From positions 434,001 through 498,000 of the forward strand of contig PNMZ01000002.1 in the NCBI GenBank assembly GCA_013823945.1: a stretch of DNA of 64,000 bases. The letters are read 5' to 3'. The position numbers and the translations under genes were made by a program. The stretch is from a bacterium (GTDB taxonomy: Bacteria > Armatimonadota > Fimbriimonadia > Fimbriimonadales > Fimbriimonadaceae). The notes beneath the pieces are model-generated. The model was not told where the DNA came from and did no database searches. It worked only from the letters and a program-made list of their open reading frames with translations. This document shows, piece by piece, positions 61,775-64,000 of this stretch (its first letter is position 1; each line of letters starts with the position of its first letter).

Positions 61775-62329
61775 ATGTTCGCTGGCACTCTTTCCGTACT
61801 TGGCATACTCGTCCTCGGTGCTCTGGTGATCGGTTTGGGTGCGTTCATTTTGCTCATTTCTCAACGAAAAGGAACCGTGCACCCCTCAGAACTCACCAGC
61901 GAAAGTCGCCAGATTATCCGCCCCCTCCGCCAAGCCGTTGAATCTTTTGAATCAGTCATCAAAGCAAACCCAAATGTTGACGCCGCCAAAATTTTGGGCA
62001 GTCAAGCGCAAGTAACCGCCCGAAGAACTCTTGAGGAAGCATCTCGTATGATGGCGAACCGGGATCAGCTGGTTCAGCTCGCCCGAAGATTAGAGGCGCA
62101 AAAACTTGATCCCGCTTCCCCACTCGATACAATCGATTCAATTGACCAACGCATTCACGAAGCCACTCGCGCCGTGGATCAGCTCACTCTTAAAATCACC
62201 CAAGCGGCAACCCAAACAGAAATCCCTACGTTGGACAATGAGAACGATCTTGATGACCTCGTTTCTCGTCTCCAAAACATTAGCCAATCATTTGACGAAG
62301 TCAATCAGTCCATCAATCAAACATCATGA
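61775..62329 (+). CDS. Membrane-anchored coiled-coil protein
   Basis: This 184-residue protein has an amino-terminal membrane helix (about 7-30, LGILVLGALVIGLGAFIL) and then a long helical, coiled-coil-rich body (RQAVESFESVIKAN, RRTLEEASRMMANRDQLVQL, DRLQNIS-type heptads at the end). The ATG at 61775 is preferred over the TTG one codon earlier. Its stop overlaps the next start as ATGA. No family is recognised. Confidence 0.7.
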   Translation: MFAGTLSVLGILVLGALVIGLGAFILLISQRKGTVHPSELTSESRQIIRPLRQAVESFESVIKANPNVDAAKILGSQAQVTARRTLEEASRMMANRDQLVQLARRLEAQKLDPASPLDTIDSIDQRIHEATRAVDQLTLKITQAATQTEIPTLDNENDLDDLVSRLQNISQSFDEVNQSINQTS

Positions 62330-62736
62330 GCGAAGCAAAACGCGCCTATAACGTCCTCCGAGCCTTCGTCAACAATGAATGGGAACGAGTCAAAGGGCTC
62401 GACCTCCAAAACGCTTGGCGAGAACTCGATGCCCCTATCGGTGAACAACCGCACCAAACAGAAGAACAAGCCAACCCAATCTCTAGCATGGAACCAACAG
62501 AACTCGAAGCCAATGCACGCACTATTCTAAACGTCACCGCAAAAGCGAGTTTTGATGAAATCCGCAAAGCTTTTGAAAAAATCAATCACCGAGTCCAACC
62601 GCAGAACTTTGAAAGTGGCACCGACGAAGCCCGCCACGCCCAAGAGCTCCTGCGAAAAGCAACCTGGGCTTACCAATATCTCACGAAAGACATGAGTGCC
62701 GCCGAACGACGATTCCGCAGTTTGGAACTCGATTAA
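62326..62736 (+). CDS. Degenerate J-domain-like protein
   Basis: This 136-residue protein ends in a J-domain-like fold: ILNVTAKASFDEIRKAFEKI matches helices I and II, and AQELLRKATWAYQYL matches helix III. The HPD tripeptide essential for stimulating DnaK is absent; the corresponding place reads INHRVQPQNF. The amino half is a helical, Gln-rich region with no clear family. It overlaps the preceding gene by four bases, and a membrane protein gene follows after two bases. If it acts, it probably does so without classical DnaK activation. Confidence 0.65.
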   Translation: MSEAKRAYNVLRAFVNNEWERVKGLDLQNAWRELDAPIGEQPHQTEEQANPISSMEPTELEANARTILNVTAKASFDEIRKAFEKINHRVQPQNFESGTDEARHAQELLRKATWAYQYLTKDMSAAERRFRSLELD

Positions 62737-62738
62737 CC

Positions 62739-63170
62739 ATGAAAAAAGAAAACTTGATTCTTGTTGTCATCGCGCTTGGATTCCTCTTTCTGGTGTTGGA
62801 AACTCGCCATTCCCATGCGGGTACGTGGGGTAACCACCCGACAGCGTACATCCCGGTCGCCGCGTGTGGCCTGGGATTCCTTGTTTGCCTTGCTGGGCTA
62901 GCTGCTGAGAAAAAGCTGGCCACTGCTCTTGGATTCATCATGATCGGCTTATCCGCCGTCGGCCCCTTGGGAGTTTTCTATCACACCAAAGGGGATTTTC
63001 AACAGCTCCAAACTATGCTCACGTCAAATGTCAGAGAAGAGCGACTGCTCCGACAAGATAATCAAATGGGTGGCCCATTCGCCGAAAAACCCTTACTGGC
63101 ACCGATGAGCATTAGCGGACTTGCCCTTATTTCTGGGATTCTAATCCTCGGAAATCGGCGGAAAAGTTAG
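62739..63170 (+). CDS. Small membrane protein of unknown function
   Basis: This 143-residue protein has four hydrophobic helices (about 5-20, 36-56, 60-80 and 121-137). The first loop holds LETRHSHAGTWGNHP, rich in histidine, and there is a polar loop of about 40 residues before the last helix. The tail NRRKS is basic. It starts two bases after the J-like gene, in a run that begins at hisS. No family is recognised. Confidence 0.7.
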   Translation: MKKENLILVVIALGFLFLVLETRHSHAGTWGNHPTAYIPVAACGLGFLVCLAGLAAEKKLATALGFIMIGLSAVGPLGVFYHTKGDFQQLQTMLTSNVREERLLRQDNQMGGPFAEKPLLAPMSISGLALISGILILGNRRKS

Positions 63171-63195
63171 CCTTCCCGAATGCCATAATCCAGGC

Positions 63196-64000
63196 ATGTC
63201 ATTTAAGGTTGCCGTTTTGCCCGGCGATGGAATTGGACCGGAAGTAACGGCGGAGGCCGTCAAAGTTCTCAAAGCAACGGGCCTCAGCATAGAGTTTGAA
63301 GAAGCCCCCTTCGGTGGAGCCGGGTACGACGACTGCGGTGAACCTCTCCCGACCAAAACCCTTGATCTCTGCAAGGCGAGCGATGCAATCCTTCTTGGCG
63401 CAGTGGGCGGACCAAAATGGGACAACCTCGAACCCATCACAAAACGCCCGGAGATCGGAGGGCTTCTTCCTATTCGCCGAGAACTCAATCTTTACGCTAA
63501 CCTCCGCCCCGCCAAAACCCTCAAACCGCTGATCCACGCTTCACCGCTTAAGGAAGGCCGAAGCATGATGGATTTGATTGTCGTCCGCGAATTAACTGGG
63601 GGTATTTATTTTGGTGAGCCGCGAGGTCGGAGAGACAACGGCGATACGGCATATGATACATGCCTCTACACTCGTGCCGAAGTTGACCGAATCACCCGAC
63701 GAGGATTTGAAATCGCTTTGCAACGGGGTCGAAAACTTTGTGCAGTAGACAAAAGCAATGTCCTAGAAACCAGCCGGCTTTGGCGAGAAGTCGTCACCGA
63801 AATAGCCACCGAATTTCCCCAAGTCTCAACCAGTTTCATGCTGATTGACAACTGTGCCATGCAATTGATCCGGGATCCCGGTCAGTTCGATGTCATTCTC
63901 ACTGAGAATATGTTCGGCGACATTTTGAGCGACGAAGCGTCAATGATTACTGGATCACTTGGGCTCCTTCCGAGCGCATCCATCAGCGATCCGAAAAACG
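63196..64000 (+). CDS. leuB: 3-isopropylmalate dehydrogenase (3' end cut by window)
   Basis: LeuB oxidises and decarboxylates 3-isopropylmalate in leucine synthesis. The 268 visible residues open with FKVAVLPGDGIGPEVTAEAV and contain LLGAVGGPKWDNLEP, PIRRELNLYANLRP, the metal site VRELTGGIYFGEPRG, AVDKSNVLETSRLWREV and LTENMFGDILSDEASMI. The substrate arginines are in place. The gene runs off the right edge, so about 90 residues and the stop are missing. The ATG at 63196 starts about 25 bases after the preceding gene. Confidence 0.95.
   Translation, partial: MSFKVAVLPGDGIGPEVTAEAVKVLKATGLSIEFEEAPFGGAGYDDCGEPLPTKTLDLCKASDAILLGAVGGPKWDNLEPITKRPEIGGLLPIRRELNLYANLRPAKTLKPLIHASPLKEGRSMMDLIVVRELTGGIYFGEPRGRRDNGDTAYDTCLYTRAEVDRITRRGFEIALQRGRKLCAVDKSNVLETSRLWREVVTEIATEFPQVSTSFMLIDNCAMQLIRDPGQFDVILTENMFGDILSDEASMITGSLGLLPSASISDPKN

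Overview
The window is a compact, roughly 50% GC bacterial chromosome segment that is almost entirely coding; no gene-free stretch exceeds 300 bases. The cell is a diderm: there is a KDO-8-phosphate synthase (kdsA), a DsbD-type periplasmic electron transporter, a signal-peptide-bearing beta-strand-rich porin-like protein and several lipoproteins. A pseudopilin with a type IV prepilin leader, two PEP-CTERM proteins, a DUF1501/DUF1800 pair and three tandem PilT-type ATPases together suggest the Armatimonadota (class Fimbriimonadia) or a relative. This placement is an inference from gene content; no 16S gene is present.

Layout: 1-2447 holds obg (5' cut), nadD, rsfS and a TPR membrane protein. 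2444-4775 (minus) holds a dehydrogenase E2 subunit and a ROK kinase. 4886-10240 holds the MoxR / DUF58 / transglutaminase trio, then holA. 10242-14372 (minus) holds dnaB, cmk, aroA and an amidase. 14394-18645 mixes small metabolic genes, a leucyl aminopeptidase, a YajQ protein, an orphan response regulator and a membrane protein. 18763-23056 is a LacI regulator, an exported alpha-amylase, a prepilin-like protein and a lipoprotein. 23135-29029 holds a phenylalanine hydroxylase, two small coiled-coil membrane proteins, hisBHA and an SPFH/zinc-ribbon pair. 29092-34827 (minus) holds a PEP-CTERM protein, dnaK, DUF1501 and DUF1800 proteins. 34976-41531 is mixed small metabolism, including a candidate selenoprotein next to a divergent DUF692-type (MNIO) protein. 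41601-44100 holds rpmB, two tRNAs, metX and a second PEP-CTERM protein. 44159-48253 (minus) is the PilT triplet with a membrane protein. 48404-49790 holds greA, secE and nusG. 49986-54618 (minus) holds feoAB with a small Cys-rich protein, a lipoprotein-carrier-like protein, a cobalamin adenosyltransferase and a WecG/TagA glycosyltransferase. 54701-64000 holds sdhB, a DsbD pair, kdsA, an aldolase, hisS, four uncharacterised envelope or accessory genes and leuB (3' cut).

The most striking observation is at 36486-37682 (minus). One continuous reading frame for a secreted thioredoxin-fold protein is interrupted by a single TGA at its redox motif (Gly-Cys-Thr-UGA). The bases just after the TGA fold into a small hairpin with a GG-starting loop at the spacing expected of a bacterial SECIS element. 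This makes it a candidate selenoprotein. Other genes here use TGA as an ordinary stop. The gene directly upstream in the same operon is a divergent member of the DUF692/MNIO family.
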